Part shown: one piece after another, positions 8,682 through 17,680 of the stretch
Layout of the letters: each line of letters opens with the position of its first letter
Numbering within the stretch: the stretch's first letter is position 1
NCBI RefSeq assembly: GCF_038957035.1
Contig: NZ_CP152412.1
Location: forward strand, 744,001 to 808,000
Reading direction: 5' to 3'
Length of the DNA stretch: 64,000 nt
From: Bradyrhizobium sp. B097
GTDB taxonomy: Bacteria > Pseudomonadota > Alphaproteobacteria > Rhizobiales > Xanthobacteraceae
Program-made: the position numbers and the translations under genes
The notes under the pieces: model-generated
Databases searched by the model: none
What the model was told of the DNA's origin: nothing
The model's input: the letters and a program-made list of their open reading frames with translations, nothing else

Positions 8682-9134
8682 CTAGGCCCTGCTGTCTGTC
8701 CGCTTCTTCTGATGATAGGTCAGCGCCAGCGCTACGCAGTGGCGCAGCGCGGGTTCGGGGAGCTTCCCCGCGACATCGAGCAGGATCGCGCGGTTGCCGC
8801 TGTAGCTGAGCTCGGGATAGAGCTCGCGGAAGGTCTCGACCAGATTGGTCTGGCAGTGGAAGTAGACCGCGACCTGGTCGGCGGCGGGCTTCACCTGATC
8901 GATCCGGACCGTGCTGCCGCTGCCGGTTTCCGGCGTGAGGTAGCTCGGCTGCCCCCATTTCAGCGTCTCTTCCAGCGCGCCGACGCCCCTGGTTGTCTTC
9001 GCGGTGTCGAAGATCAGGCGCCGCAGCGCCAGCAGCTTGGCTTTGACGGGGGCAGGGTAAGCGTCGAACAGCGCGTCGGTCGATTTTGCAGACGGTCGTG
9101 TCGCCTTGCTGGTCGATGTTGCCGGCTTGCGCAT
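8682..9134 (-). CDS. DUF1801-family protein
   Basis: A 150-aa cytoplasmic protein. After a low-complexity N-terminus (MRKPATSTSKATRPSAKS) it shows the DUF1801 / YdhG-like fold pattern, with ETLKWGQPSYL near the middle and YHQKKR at the C-terminus. The family is structurally characterised but functionally vague. The ATG at 9134 was chosen because GGAG precedes it at good spacing; a longer form from 9167 adds 11 residues with no support. The gene stands alone on the minus strand between a LysR gene and a chemoreceptor. Confidence 0.75.
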   Translation of the reverse strand: MRKPATSTSKATRPSAKSTDALFDAYPAPVKAKLLALRRLIFDTAKTTRGVGALEETLKWGQPSYLTPETGSGSTVRIDQVKPAADQVAVYFHCQTNLVETFRELYPELSYSGNRAILLDVAGKLPEPALRHCVALALTYHQKKRTDSRA

Positions 9135-9204
9135 GGAGGGCTCCGCGAGGACGACGTATCGCGCCAATCTACCATAGCGCCTTGAGCGTCACATAGCCCG
9201 CCGC

Positions 9205-11172
9205 TCAAGCTGCGTTGCGCAGGCCGGCGAGGAACGTGTCGACGCTGTGCGACAGCGCGGAGGCGTGATCGCCCAGCTGGCTCGATGTATCCATCACGTT
9301 GCCGGTGAGGGCGCGCGATTGGCCGGCGGCCTCGCTCGCGCCGGCGATATTGGCGGAGACCTCGACGGTGCCGGAGGACGCCTGCTGGACGCTGCGGGCG
9401 ATCTCGCGCGTCGCCGAGTCCTGCTGCTCGACGGCGGCCGCGATGGCGGTAGCGATGCCCGAGATCTCGCGGATGGTGCCGCTGATGTCGCCGATCGCGC
9501 TGACGCAGTTGCCGGTGGCGGACTGGATTGCGCCGACCTGGCCGGCGATCTCCTCGGTCGCCTTCGCGGTCTGGCTCGCCAGCCCCTTCACTTCGGCTGC
9601 GACCACGGCAAAGCCGCGGCCGGCCTCGCCGGCGCGCGCGGCCTCGATGGTGGCGTTGAGCGCCAGCAGGTTGGTTTGGCTCGCGATCGCGCTGATCAGG
9701 CGCAGCACGTCGCCGATCTTCTCCGCGGAGACGGCGAGGCTCGTCACCATCTCGGTGGTCTCCATCGCCTTGGCCACGGCATTGTCGGCAACGCGGCTGG
9801 AATGGGTGACCTGGCGGCCGATCTCGGTGATCGAGGAGGCCAGCTCTTCGGTGGCGGCTGCGACCGCATTGACGCTGGCCGACGCCTCCTCGGACGCGGC
9901 GGCGGCCGCCGCGGTCCGCTCAGAAGTGCCGTTGACGCTGGTGGTGATCTCGTTGGCGACGCGCTGCATGGCGCTCGACGATTGCGCCACGGCGGCGACC
10001 ATGCCCTTGACGTCGGATTCGAAGCGGTCGGCCATCTGCCGCTGCAGCGCCTGCTTGTCGGCCGCAGCCATCACTTTGTCGGCCTCCTGCGCATCGCGCA
10101 GCGAAGAGGTTTCGAGCATGCCGCGGCGGAACACGTCGACCGCCTTCGCCATCGTGCCGAGCTCGTCGCGCCGCTCGCTGCCTGATATCGTGACGCTGGT
10201 GTCGCCGCTGGACAGGCGGTTCATGACCGCGGTGATCGCGGTGAGCGGCCGCGACAGGCCGCGGCCGAGCAGGAACGCGAGCAACACGGCCGCGGCCAGG
10301 ATCGCGACGGTGCCGAGGATCAGATTGCGCTGCGCGCTTGCCGCGGCGGCTTCATAGTCGCTGGTGTCCTTGATGATCTCGAGCACGGCGACCGGTTCGC
10401 CGGCATAGTTTTTGATCTGCCCGAGATAGAGCTCCACCGCATGGCCGTCGAGCTTCGCGTCGCGCAGCAGGGCTGCACCGTTCATCACGCCCTTGAGCTC
10501 GTCCTGGGTGGCGACCACGGTGTCGCCGAAGGTCGAGGACAGCCGCTTGAAGCTCTTGCCGTCGAAGGAATGCACGGCGAGCTCGATGCCGAAGCGCTTC
10601 TTGGCGCGGTCGACGAATTCCTTGCCGAACGCGGCGCCGACGTCGACATTGGCCAGCGTCTTGCCGTCATGCATGACCGGGGTCATGCCGAAGATCGAAA
10701 GCGCCTCGCGGCCGGGCTCGACGCCGACGATCGGCTTGCCGGCCTTGATCGATTCCACCACCGTCGTGCGCCGCGTCGAGGCGTCGTCGCCGAACAGTTT
10801 TGGCGCATGGACCCGGTAGAAGCTGGTCGCCGGGGCCTGCCAGAACGAGATCAGCGGGATGCCTTGCGCCTTCATCGACGCCCAGGGCGCACTGAGCAGC
10901 TTGCCGAGGCCCTCGCGGTCGCCTTTGGCGATGGCCTCTTCGACCGGCGGCAGGGCGGCGATCACGGCCGAGACCGCAAGCGCGGCGCGCCCCTCATATT
11001 CGATTGCTGCAATCACGCTGTCATATTGCAGCTTGAGCTGCTGATCGAGCGCGAGCCGCGTCAGCGTGCGCTGCTGGCTGATGCAGAAGCTGCCGAGGAT
11101 GGCGCAGGCGACTGCAACGGTCAGTGAGATCGCCAGGATCAGGCGGGCGGCAATCGATCGAAGCTTGAACAT
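9205..11172 (-). CDS. Methyl-accepting chemotaxis protein with periplasmic cache-like sensor
   Basis: A 655-aa inner-membrane chemoreceptor. TM1 spans about residues 11-31, a large periplasmic ligand domain (about 32-285) follows, TM2 is at about 286-306 ([18 protein letters not shown]), then HAMP and the coiled-coil signalling domain. The hairpin tip sequence [20 protein letters not shown] is intact and binds CheA/CheW. The periplasmic part, with [13 protein letters not shown] and [13 protein letters not shown], looks like a double-cache fold. No CheR-docking pentapeptide is seen at the C-terminus (LRNAA). No che genes lie nearby. Confidence 0.92.
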   Translation of the reverse strand: MFKLRSIAARLILAISLTVAVACAILGSFCISQQRTLTRLALDQQLKLQYDSVIAAIEYEGRAALAVSAVIAALPPVEEAIAKGDREGLGKLLSAPWASMKAQGIPLISFWQAPATSFYRVHAPKLFGDDASTRRTTVVESIKAGKPIVGVEPGREALSIFGMTPVMHDGKTLANVDVGAAFGKEFVDRAKKRFGIELAVHSFDGKSFKRLSSTFGDTVVATQDELKGVMNGAALLRDAKLDGHAVELYLGQIKNYAGEPVAVLEIIKDTSDYEAAAASAQRNLILGTVAILAAAVLLAFLLGRGLSRPLTAITAVMNRLSSGDTSVTISGSERRDELGTMAKAVDVFRRGMLETSSLRDAQEADKVMAAADKQALQRQMADRFESDVKGMVAAVAQSSSAMQRVANEITTSVNGTSERTAAAAAASEEASASVNAVAAATEELASSITEIGRQVTHSSRVADNAVAKAMETTEMVTSLAVSAEKIGDVLRLISAIASQTNLLALNATIEAARAGEAGRGFAVVAAEVKGLASQTAKATEEIAGQVGAIQSATGNCVSAIGDISGTIREISGIATAIAAAVEQQDSATREIARSVQQASSGTVEVSANIAGASEAAGQSRALTGNVMDTSSQLGDHASALSHSVDTFLAGLRNAA

Positions 11173-11488
11173 GGGGCCAGTGGAACTCCAGGCATTAGCG
11201 CCGGCCGCAAAGTCTCAGAAAAAGCTTAACAACCGGGTGTTGTTGCCGCCGGTATTCGTACCGCGATCATTGCAGGCGGGTGCGACTTTCGTACTGTCCG
11301 GCTAAAACGCAATGAGATTGGGTTGAAGCAGTCGGACCGCAGACCCGCTTCGCCTCTCCGCCCTGCGGGGCGGTCGAGACCGGTGAAGCTCGCTCTTACG
11401 CCGACGCACCCCGAGCGACGCTGAGCGTCGTCGGTCGAGAATGCCCCGAAGCGGACGTCGCGCAGTGAGCTACGTCCGGCCTCTCAGC
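11173..11488. other. 316-bp gap between chemoreceptor and mercury module
   Basis: No gene is seen. The part at about 11338-11470 resembles decayed palindromic repeat material (CTCTCCGCCCTGCGGGGCGG and GAGCGACGCTGAGCGTCG). The part nearest 11173 presumably carries the chemoreceptor promoter. Confidence 0.45.
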
Positions 11489-11851
11489 CTAAGAGAATTT
11501 GCCCCATGTCCGTTCCGTGGCCCACCATATGAGCCCGCTGCCGCCGACAGCGAATACGCCCAAGCAGATCCAATCGTAAATCCCCGCGGCAACGACCCCA
11601 GTGCCCAACGCGACAACGGGTACGGTCATCGCAAGATAAAAAGGTCCAGTGTATCGGCAGTGCGTGCGACTACAGCGCTTCGCATTCAACAAGCATGCCG
11701 TGCCCATCCAGACGAGGGCGACGATCCAGACTACGGTGCGAAAAGATACGGAGACAAATAGACTGGCAAAAATAGCTGTTTTGGGGATCCACCACGCCAG
11801 CGAGCTGGTGTAAACGCCGCCAAGCCAGTCGCGGGAGGTTTGGGTTGGCAC
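11489..11851 (-). CDS. Small membrane protein of the mercury operon, unknown function
   Basis: A 120-aa integral membrane protein with about three hydrophobic segments (TAIFASLFVSVSF / VVWIVALVWMGTACLL, FYLAMTVPVVALGTGVVAAG and WICLGVFAVGGSGLIWWA). A Cys/His-containing loop, CLLNAKRCSRTHCRYTG, lies between the first segments and is a plausible metal ligand site. It is the last gene of the merT-merP-GDCCVxC run, 16 bp after the preceding stop. It is not MerC, MerE or MerF by any motif I can see. A role in mercury transport or export is inference from context. Confidence 0.65.
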   Translation of the reverse strand: MPTQTSRDWLGGVYTSSLAWWIPKTAIFASLFVSVSFRTVVWIVALVWMGTACLLNAKRCSRTHCRYTGPFYLAMTVPVVALGTGVVAAGIYDWICLGVFAVGGSGLIWWATERTWGKFS

Positions 11852-11867
11852 GTTGGTCGTCGCCGGT

Positions 11868-12092
11868 TCAGGTGCAGCAGGAGGCGGCCCCCGGCTCGCC
11901 AGAACGGACTGCCTGGATTGGCGGACAGGGCGCGGAGCCGTAGGAGCAGAACACGCAGCAATCGCCCGCCTTGGGCTTTAGCTTTGTTCCGCAGCCGGTG
12001 CATTCGTAGAAGAACTGACAGGCGTCGGTTGGCATGGTCTCGGCTTTGGCGGTGGCACAGTGCGGACAGGTGATGGTCGATTGAAGTAGCAT
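11868..12092 (-). CDS. GDCCVxC-domain protein, probable metal-binding
   Basis: A 74-aa Cys-rich soluble protein. Cysteines occur as C9-x2-C12, C25, C31-x2-C34 and C45-C46-x2-C49 in the diagnostic GDCCVFCSYG segment, with a terminal CC. The family is usually found in mercury-resistance loci and is presumed to bind Hg(II) or stabilise Cys chemistry; its biochemical role is not settled. It starts 4 bp after the merP stop and is certainly co-transcribed. Confidence 0.85.
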   Translation of the reverse strand: MLLQSTITCPHCATAKAETMPTDACQFFYECTGCGTKLKPKAGDCCVFCSYGSAPCPPIQAVRSGEPGAASCCT

Positions 12093-12096
12093 CGGA

Positions 12097-12384
12097 TCAG
12101 CTCTTGGGTGCGGACGGATAACCCGCCTTCGTGGTCGCCGAGGTAAGTTGGCTCACATCAGCTTTGGCGTCGTCATAGATCACCGTTGCCGTCTTGTCCT
12201 TGTAGGACACCGCTACTTTCGCAACGCCGGGGACGGCTTCCAGACTGCCTTTGACGATCGAAGGACAGGCCGCGCAATCCATGTTCTTTACAGCCAATGT
12301 AAGGGTTTTCTCTGCTGCCATGGCTGGAGACGACGCGATGATACCGAGGGCGAATGCTGCGGCGGCGAGGGGTTGCCTGTTCAT
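12097..12384 (-). CDS. merP: Periplasmic mercury-binding protein MerP
   Basis: A 95-aa exported HMA-fold metallochaperone. The signal peptide runs to about residue 23 (SSPAMAAEK). The Hg(II) site MDCAAC supplies Cys37 and Cys40, followed by PSIVKGSLEAVPGV as in other MerP proteins. It captures periplasmic Hg(II) and hands it to MerT. It begins 14 bp after the merT stop. Length and motif spacing are normal. Confidence 0.95.
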   Translation of the reverse strand: MNRQPLAAAAFALGIIASSPAMAAEKTLTLAVKNMDCAACPSIVKGSLEAVPGVAKVAVSYKDKTATVIYDDAKADVSQLTSATTKAGYPSAPKS

Positions 12385-12398
12385 GGGAAAATCTCCGG

Positions 12399-12785
12399 TT
12401 ACGAGTTGAGAAAAAGCGGCGCGATGAAGTCGAGGCCGAGCGCGGCGACGACGAGGATCGTTGCGAGGACGAGGCTTGTCTTGACGATGCGGCTCGGCAG
12501 CGGGCGTGCGCAGGCCTCACCGTCAGCGCAGGCGCGCGTTGATGCGCGGTAAACTAGCCAATAGCCATATCCGAGGAGCGCAAGCGTCGCGGTGATGAAG
12601 TATGGCTGATAGGCTGCAAGCTGGGTGAAATTCCCGATCCATGCCCCACTGACCCCAAGGCCGAACAGCACCAGGGGCAAGATGCAACAGGACGAGGCCG
12701 CGAGCGCCCCGAGCAGCCCACCTGCCGCTATGAGACCTTGCCGCCGCCGGTTGTCGCCAATGTGATCAGCTTGATTGATTGTCAT
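12399..12785 (-). CDS. merT: Mercuric transport protein MerT
   Basis: A 128-aa inner-membrane importer with three hydrophobic helices. The vicinal pair Cys33-Cys34 (ASSCCILPL) lies in TM1 and the second pair Cys86/Cys92 (ACADGEAC) in the cytoplasmic loop, the canonical MerT transfer path. It moves Hg(II) from MerP to the cytosol, normally for reduction by MerA, but no merA follows here. The ATG at 12785 sits at or near the predicted transcription start of a MerR-type promoter, so the mRNA may be leaderless. Divergent from merR. Confidence 0.95.
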   Translation of the reverse strand: MTINQADHIGDNRRRQGLIAAGGLLGALAASSCCILPLVLFGLGVSGAWIGNFTQLAAYQPYFITATLALLGYGYWLVYRASTRACADGEACARPLPSRIVKTSLVLATILVVAALGLDFIAPLFLNS

Positions 12786-12792
12786 GGGCTAA

Positions 12793-12823
12793 ACCGTACA
12801 TCCTGTAGCGACTACAGGATCAA
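12793..12823 (-). promoter_or_regulatory. MerR-type mer promoter/operator with 19-bp spacer
   Basis: Reading toward merT, -35 TTGATC (12823-12818) and -10 TACGGT (12798-12793) are separated by exactly 19 bp, the overlong spacer that MerR-family activators untwist. Centred in it is the perfect dyad ATCCTGTAG-CGA-CTACAGGAT (+ strand 12800-12820). The dyad differs from the classical mer GTAC..GTAC operator and resembles those of Cd/Pb-type MerR relatives. It lies in the 48-bp divergent gap between merT and merR. Confidence 0.85.
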
Positions 12824-12833
12824 GGACGATTTC

Positions 12834-13265
12834 ATGCGGACCATCACGTCTTCGGGAGCCGAAAACATCTCAATCGGTGAGTTGTCCAAGCATAGCGGCG
12901 TGAACATCGAGACCATCCGCTATTACGAGCGCATCAAAATGCTGCCGCCGCCCCCACGCACCGCAAGCGGGCGGCGGGTCTATGGGCCAACCGAAAAGCG
13001 GTCGTTGGCGTTCATCCGGCGCTCCCGTGACCTCGGCTTCACGCTTGAGGAAATTCGAGCCCTGCTGGCCTTGGGAGGTCCAGAACGTGCATCGTGCGCC
13101 GACGTGCACAAGATAGCGAGCGCTCATCTGGCGAGCGTTCGGAGTAAGCTCTCCGACCTCGTCAAGCTCGAAGCTATCTTGGCGGAAACGGTCGCTCGAT
13201 GCTCTGAAGGCGCTACACCCGATTGCCCGGTGCTCGATATTCTGGATGCCGGTCGGGAAGGCTAG
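12834..13265 (+). CDS. merR: MerR-family regulator of the mercury operon
   Basis: A 143-aa dimeric regulator. The winged helix covers residues 10-78 (ISIGELSKHSGVNIETIRYY), then a dimerisation helix and a metal-binding loop. Three cysteines at positions equivalent to the MerR Hg(II) ligands are present: Cys88 (ASCADV), Cys123 (ARCSEG) and Cys131 (PDCPVLD). The spacing between the last two is one residue shorter than in the Tn501 protein. The ATG at 12834 gives the standard N-terminus; upstream in-frame codons overlap the operator and merT. It represses, then activates, the divergent merT promoter. Confidence 0.9.
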   Translation: MRTITSSGAENISIGELSKHSGVNIETIRYYERIKMLPPPPRTASGRRVYGPTEKRSLAFIRRSRDLGFTLEEIRALLALGGPERASCADVHKIASAHLASVRSKLSDLVKLEAILAETVARCSEGATPDCPVLDILDAGREG

Positions 13266-13653
13266 GCCATATATCCGATGCATGTCGGTTGTCGGCCCAT
13301 AGCTGGCGGCCTGAATGACCTTCGAGAACGTCGGCTCTCCGACGTGAACCGGACGTCCCTGGGTTCGGTCGCGATCGACGGCTTTTGACCCAACGCGGAC
13401 TTCCCTCTCAATGCAACTAGAAGCAATCAGTCCCTCGCGGTTTGAGTGTGAATAAGCCTCGAACATTGACCGCTCTATCGTTCGTGGGATCAATGCTTTG
13501 ACGCGTAGATCGGCCTTGAGACCCCGCGCCGGTCACCGTAGAATTGAAGACCTGCAAACCAGCGACGAGTTGCGAGTTCAGCACAGGGAAGTTACTCGCG
13601 TCTAAAACTGACAATGGCTCTTCCTGTTGGCCCCTTGAATAGGTGACATCGTC
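13266..13653. other. 388-bp gap downstream of merR, no gene recognised
   Basis: Short open frames exist on the minus strand but their translations show no domain and overlap merR antisense. The segment around 13360-13400 (CGGCTTTTGACCCAACGCGG) has the look of decayed intergenic or transposon-flanking DNA. I see no promoter or terminator that stands out. Confidence 0.4.
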
Positions 13654-14178
13654 ATGAGCATGGGTTTAGACCGCAAACCGCAGGTACGCCGGACGACGCC
13701 GCCGTCGGAAAGTGTCGTTGCGAGCTGGTACGAGAACGCCAGTTTGCTCGATAGCTACAGCATTGACTTGAGTGCATCGGAACAGTCGAGCATGCGCGAG
13801 CTGGCGACGCGGACACTCGTCAATCCACCCGCGTGGCAAAAGGCGTTGATCGCGCTGCGCGACGCCATGGTTACGCCCTTTGGCATCAAAACCTCCGATA
13901 CGGTCAGGACGGCCCCGGACAGCCATGAACGGGTGGACTTCTTCCCGGTGCACTGGGAGGGCAAGGACGAAATCGTGCTCGGTACCGATGACCGACACCT
14001 GGACTTCCGGCTATCTCTGCTCCGACGCCATTCTCCAACAGGCACGTTGCTCATCGCGACAACCGTCGTGCATACCCACAATGCCTTGGGCTTCACCTAT
14101 CTCAACGCGATCAGGCCTTTTCATCACCTCGTGGTCAGGGCCAACCTGGCGCGCTGTGCACAAACACAACTGCAGTAG
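13654..14178 (+). CDS. DUF2867-family protein
   Basis: A 174-aa protein with the DUF2867 pattern: [14 protein letters not shown], then [23 protein letters not shown] (split here by description), then a C-terminal strand-helix [16 protein letters not shown] and [13 protein letters not shown]. Members resemble polyketide-cyclase/SRPBCC-like folds and have no assigned reaction. No signal peptide or membrane span is seen. It stands alone between the mer module and a convergent flavoprotein gene, and may belong to the same acquired segment as mer, but nothing in the sequence proves it. Confidence 0.78.
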   Translation: MSMGLDRKPQVRRTTPPSESVVASWYENASLLDSYSIDLSASEQSSMRELATRTLVNPPAWQKALIALRDAMVTPFGIKTSDTVRTAPDSHERVDFFPVHWEGKDEIVLGTDDRHLDFRLSLLRRHSPTGTLLIATTVVHTHNALGFTYLNAIRPFHHLVVRANLARCAQTQLQ

Positions 14179-14235
14179 AGTCGACACGGCGGATTGATGA
14201 GTGCACGCCCTCGTTCAATCTGACTTCATCACGTT

Positions 14236-15408
14236 TCAGCGGGCGGTCGGCGGCGCGGAGAGATTGCCCGCCAGGATCGCCTTCCCCGCATCTTCATACT
14301 GGGTGTCGCGGGCCTGGATCTGCTGCGCGATCGCGTGCATGTCGCGAAACCGCCGCTCGAACGGATTCTTCGCGAACACCGCCGTTGCCCCCGACATGTG
14401 ATAGGCGATGTCGACCACGGCGGCCGACTGGTGGATGGTCCAGGTCGCGGCGATGCGGATCGCGATGCGATGCGCCTCGCTGATCGGATCGCCGCGGGCG
14501 AGATCGCTCCAGACGTCGTGCGCCGTCGCGTACAGATAGGCGCGCGCGGCGCGCAGGCTCGCCTCGGTGCGGCCGATCTGGCCCTGCACGGCGTTGTTGT
14601 CGCGCATCGCCTTGAGGCCCTGCGGGGTCTTGCCGCGGGCGAGCTCGGTCGCCGCATCCAGCATGGCGCGCGCGACGCCGAGCGCGGTGGCGGCAAAGCC
14701 CATGCTGAACACCATGTTGGTGGAGAGCTTGTAGAGCGGACCGCCCTCGCGGCACGCGGCGGGATCGTCGCGCAGCGCGGCGAATTTTTCCGGGATGAAG
14801 AGGTTGTCGACCGAATAGGAATCGGTGCCGGTGCCCTTCAGGCCGATGACGTCCCAGACGTCGTACATCACAGCCTGCGACACCGGGAACAGGATGGTGC
14901 GGATTTCCGGCGAGCCGTCGGCCTTCTTGCGCGGTGAGCCGTCGGCCTCGACGACGCGAACGTGGGCACCGAGCCAGCTCGCCTGCCACGAGCCCGAGGC
15001 AAAGTCCCAGCGCGCACTGGCGCGGTAGCCGCCGGGCTCGGCGCGCACCTCATGGGCGATCGCGCCCCAGGCCAGAATGCCGGGCGCGGTGTTGAAGATT
15101 TCATTGGCGGCGTCGGGCTCAAGATAGGCCGCGGTCATGGCGCAGACGCTGCACTGGCCGAGGCACCAGGCGGTCGATGCGTCGGCCTTGGCGATCTCCT
15201 CCTGCATCTGCATGAAGGCATCCAGCGTCGCCTCGGCGCCGCCGAAACGCTTCGGCAGCAGCGCGCGATAGAGCCCATTCTCGACCAGGGCCGCGGTGAC
15301 GGAAGGCGTCAGCCGCCGCGTCCGTTCGATCTCGTCGGCTTCGCTTGATATCAGCGGCGCCAGCGCGCGCGCCCGCTCGACAAGGTCTACTCCCTGCGGC
15401 TTGTTCAT
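14236..15408 (-). CDS. Acyl-CoA dehydrogenase-like flavin-dependent monooxygenase
   Basis: A 390-aa protein of the acyl-CoA dehydrogenase superfamily, in the branch of FMNH2/FADH2-dependent hydroxylases such as HsaA and 4-hydroxyphenylacetate hydroxylase component C2. The N-terminal helical domain (LIEADEIER-like start, LPKRFGGAEAT), a middle beta domain (ASARWDFASGSWQASW, VIGLKGTGTDSY) and a C-terminal helical bundle (NMVFSMGFAATALG, HMSGATAVFAKNPFERRFRD) are in order. The catalytic Glu of true acyl-CoA dehydrogenases is not obvious. ATG 15408 follows GAGGA. An MFS transporter gene lies upstream in the same orientation, suggesting uptake and oxidation of one compound. Substrate unknown. Confidence 0.82.
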   Translation of the reverse strand: MNKPQGVDLVERARALAPLISSEADEIERTRRLTPSVTAALVENGLYRALLPKRFGGAEATLDAFMQMQEEIAKADASTAWCLGQCSVCAMTAAYLEPDAANEIFNTAPGILAWGAIAHEVRAEPGGYRASARWDFASGSWQASWLGAHVRVVEADGSPRKKADGSPEIRTILFPVSQAVMYDVWDVIGLKGTGTDSYSVDNLFIPEKFAALRDDPAACREGGPLYKLSTNMVFSMGFAATALGVARAMLDAATELARGKTPQGLKAMRDNNAVQGQIGRTEASLRAARAYLYATAHDVWSDLARGDPISEAHRIAIRIAATWTIHQSAAVVDIAYHMSGATAVFAKNPFERRFRDMHAIAQQIQARDTQYEDAGKAILAGNLSAPPTAR

Positions 15409-15554
15409 GCGTGTCCTCGGCCCCTTCCGACGTTCTTGTTGGGCGGGTTGAGGCAATGGTGGCCCATCCGGCAAAGGAGGGCAAGGCGGGGCGGCGCCGG
15501 CGCAGATCAGCTATCCATCGCGGCCGCGCGCGCGATCGACGCACGCATCCGCGC

Positions 15555-16781
15555 TCAGGCGGCGGCGCGGCCGAGATCGAGCGACGGCTGGCGCTTGGTG
15601 GAGAAGCTCAGCGCCACCGCGACCGCGGCAAGGCCGATCGCAAAGGAACCGGCGTGCAGCCACGTGTAGCCATGGAACGTGTCGAACACGTAACCGCCGG
15701 CCCACGGCCCGAGCGCCATGCCGAGGCTCGCGAAAGCCGACACCGCGCCGAACACTGTGCCCATGATGCGCGCGCCGAAGAACTCGCGCACCAGCACCGC
15801 ATAGAGCGGCATCACGCCGCCATAGGCGAGGCCGAACACCACCGACAGCGCGTAGAACTCGCCGAGCTGCGCCACCGCAAGATAGGTCGCGATCGACAGC
15901 GCCTGCACCAGCAGGCCGCCGACCAGAACCGGCTTGGCGCCGAGCCGGTCGGCCAGCACGCCGAGCAGCAGCCGTCCGCCGAGCCCGGAGAAGCCGGCGA
16001 GGCTGTAGACCGTGACCGCGGTGAGCGGCGCGATGCCGCACACCATGGCGTAGGACACCATGTGAAAGATCGGGCCCGAATGCGCCGCGCAGCAGGCGAA
16101 ATGGGCCAGTGCCAGCGTGATGAATTGCGGCGTGCGCAGCGCCTGCGCCACGGTCCATTCCGCTTGCGGCGCATTGCCAGCCGTTGCGATCGCGACGTTC
16201 GATCCCTGCGGTGCCGGGCGCACCAGGAATGATGCGGGGATCAGCAGCGCCCATGCAGCGATGCCGATCACGAGCATCGCGAAGCGCCAGTCATAGGCCG
16301 TGATCAGCCAGCTGGCGGACGGTGCGACCGTCACCGGCGATACACCCATGCCTGCCGACACCAGTGCGACGGCGAGGCTGCGATGCTTGTCGATCCAGGC
16401 GCTCGCAAGCGCCATCATCGGCGCATAGAAGCTGCCGGCGGCGATCCCGATCAGCACGCCGAAGCAGAGCTGGAATTGCCACAGGCTCTGCGCCTGGCTT
16501 GCCGTCACGAGGCCAAGCCCGAGCAGCAGGCTGCCGGCCAGCACCACGATGCGGGTGCCGAAGCGGTCGGACAGCGCGCCCCAGGCGAACGCTGCAAAAC
16601 CCATGCAGAGGAAATCCAGCGTCGCCGCCGCCGAGACGCCGGCGCGCGACCAGCCCATCGCATCCGAGATCGGCTGCAGGAACACCGCGAGCGACAGCAT
16701 GGTGCCGAAGCCGACGCAGGTCATCAGCGCGCCCGCGCCGACGACGACCCAGCCATAGTCGAACCGAGCGTCCTTGCTCAT
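15555..16781 (-). CDS. MFS transporter, 12-TM (OFA / monocarboxylate-like)
   Basis: A 408-aa integral membrane protein with twelve predicted helices. The MFS loop motif between TM2 and TM3 reads WGALSDRFGTRIV and its half-repeat LGVLADRLGAKPV sits between TM8 and TM9. The N-terminal helix pattern GWVVVGAGALMTCVGFG is typical of oxalate/formate-antiporter-like and monocarboxylate MFS proteins. It is 146 bp upstream of the flavoprotein gene on the same strand, so the pair may form one transcription unit. Substrate unknown; an organic acid is a reasonable guess from the subfamily. Confidence 0.88.
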   Translation of the reverse strand: MSKDARFDYGWVVVGAGALMTCVGFGTMLSLAVFLQPISDAMGWSRAGVSAAATLDFLCMGFAAFAWGALSDRFGTRIVVLAGSLLLGLGLVTASQAQSLWQFQLCFGVLIGIAAGSFYAPMMALASAWIDKHRSLAVALVSAGMGVSPVTVAPSASWLITAYDWRFAMLVIGIAAWALLIPASFLVRPAPQGSNVAIATAGNAPQAEWTVAQALRTPQFITLALAHFACCAAHSGPIFHMVSYAMVCGIAPLTAVTVYSLAGFSGLGGRLLLGVLADRLGAKPVLVGGLLVQALSIATYLAVAQLGEFYALSVVFGLAYGGVMPLYAVLVREFFGARIMGTVFGAVSAFASLGMALGPWAGGYVFDTFHGYTWLHAGSFAIGLAAVAVALSFSTKRQPSLDLGRAAA

Positions 16782-16981
16782 GCGTTTCCCCGGCGCTGTT
16801 GTTTATTGTGGTGCGCGCAGGGAGGATGGTGACCTATCCGAGGTCCGGGGGCAATATGACGGGCAACATGCCTCTTATTCCGGGATCAGCGGATCGTGCG
16901 TTGCATGCGCAAGATGTCGCAGCGACGCGCGGCTAGAGCGGGGTGAAGTGAGGTTGAATCGATTTGGCCCCGGGGTTGGTC

Positions 16982-17103
16982 CACCTCTCCCCGATGGGGA
17001 GAGGTCGATTTGTGCAGCAAATCGAGTGAGGGGCCGCAGCTCTCACGAGGGACCGTAAGCCCTCACCCGGCGCTCCGCGCCGACCTCTCCCAAGGGAGAG
17101 GTG
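16982..17103. repeat. Palindromic CTCTCCC..GGGAGAG intergenic repeat
   Basis: Outer arms CACCTCTCCCC and GGGAGAGGTG enclose a second inverted pair (GTGAGGG / CCCTCAC). Related elements occur at 39808-39982, 41423-41563, 42311-42450, 55782-56349 and 58331-58477. The element lies between the MFS gene and the small exported protein. Confidence 0.75.
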
Positions 17104-17146
17104 AGCCTCCGACGCCGCTCCAGCCCAAACCTGATCTCATCACGCT

Positions 17147-17479
17147 CTACCCGCAGTTCCAGGCCCGGCCGATCGGCGTCCAGCTCCAGCACGGACCGTA
17201 GCTGCCGCCATTGTAGCGCCCGCCGCCGTGGAAGCCGGGGCGGCCGAAATAGTGCCAATCCCCGCCATAGTAATATTCCGGCGAAAAGTCCGGATAGCCG
17301 CGGGCGGCGCCGCGCGGGCCGAGCACCGGAATGGTCTCGTTGGGCGGCTGCCGGTAGCCGGGCAGGAAGCCATAGCCATGCCAGCGGGCGGTCTGCCGCT
17401 TCTTCGAGGAGGCGGCCGAGCTCAGATCCGGCTGCAGCAGTGCGAGGATGACGATCGAGAATGACAGGATGCGCAACAT
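17147..17479 (-). CDS. Small exported Gly/Tyr-rich protein
   Basis: A 110-aa protein with a Sec signal peptide (MLRILSFSIVILALLQPDLSSAAS). The mature part is basic at first (KKRQTARWHG) then rich in Gly, Tyr, Pro and aromatic residues (GYPDFSPEYYYGGDWHYFGR). Two cysteines (GPCWSW, WNCG) near the C-terminus may form a disulphide. It has no recognisable catalytic domain. It is probably a periplasmic or surface protein; function unknown. Codon use looks like its neighbours. Confidence 0.65.
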   Translation of the reverse strand: MLRILSFSIVILALLQPDLSSAASSKKRQTARWHGYGFLPGYRQPPNETIPVLGPRGAARGYPDFSPEYYYGGDWHYFGRPGFHGGGRYNGGSYGPCWSWTPIGRAWNCG

Positions 17480-17680
17480 GATCGAAGCTTAGTCGGGCCG
17501 CCGCGTCGTGGCGATTCAAATCATGGTGCGTTTTGTTGCTGGGACAAGAATGGGCAACAAGCGTGCCTGCGACAGCGTGTCAGCTATCCGGCTACTGTGC
17601 ATGGGGTTGTTTTCGAGATTTTCACCCAGAGCGGGACCGGCGTGCTTGTCGGCAAGCCGGCGGCAGTTCGAGACGGCGCC

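Noticed and set aside
12870-13493. Minus-strand open frame overlapping merR and the gap behind it
   Set aside because: Mostly antisense to merR, and the non-overlapping part gives no recognisable protein.
11489-14178. Mercury genes considered as part of a transposon or genomic island
   Set aside because: No transposase, integrase, terminal repeats or tRNA target could be found around the module.
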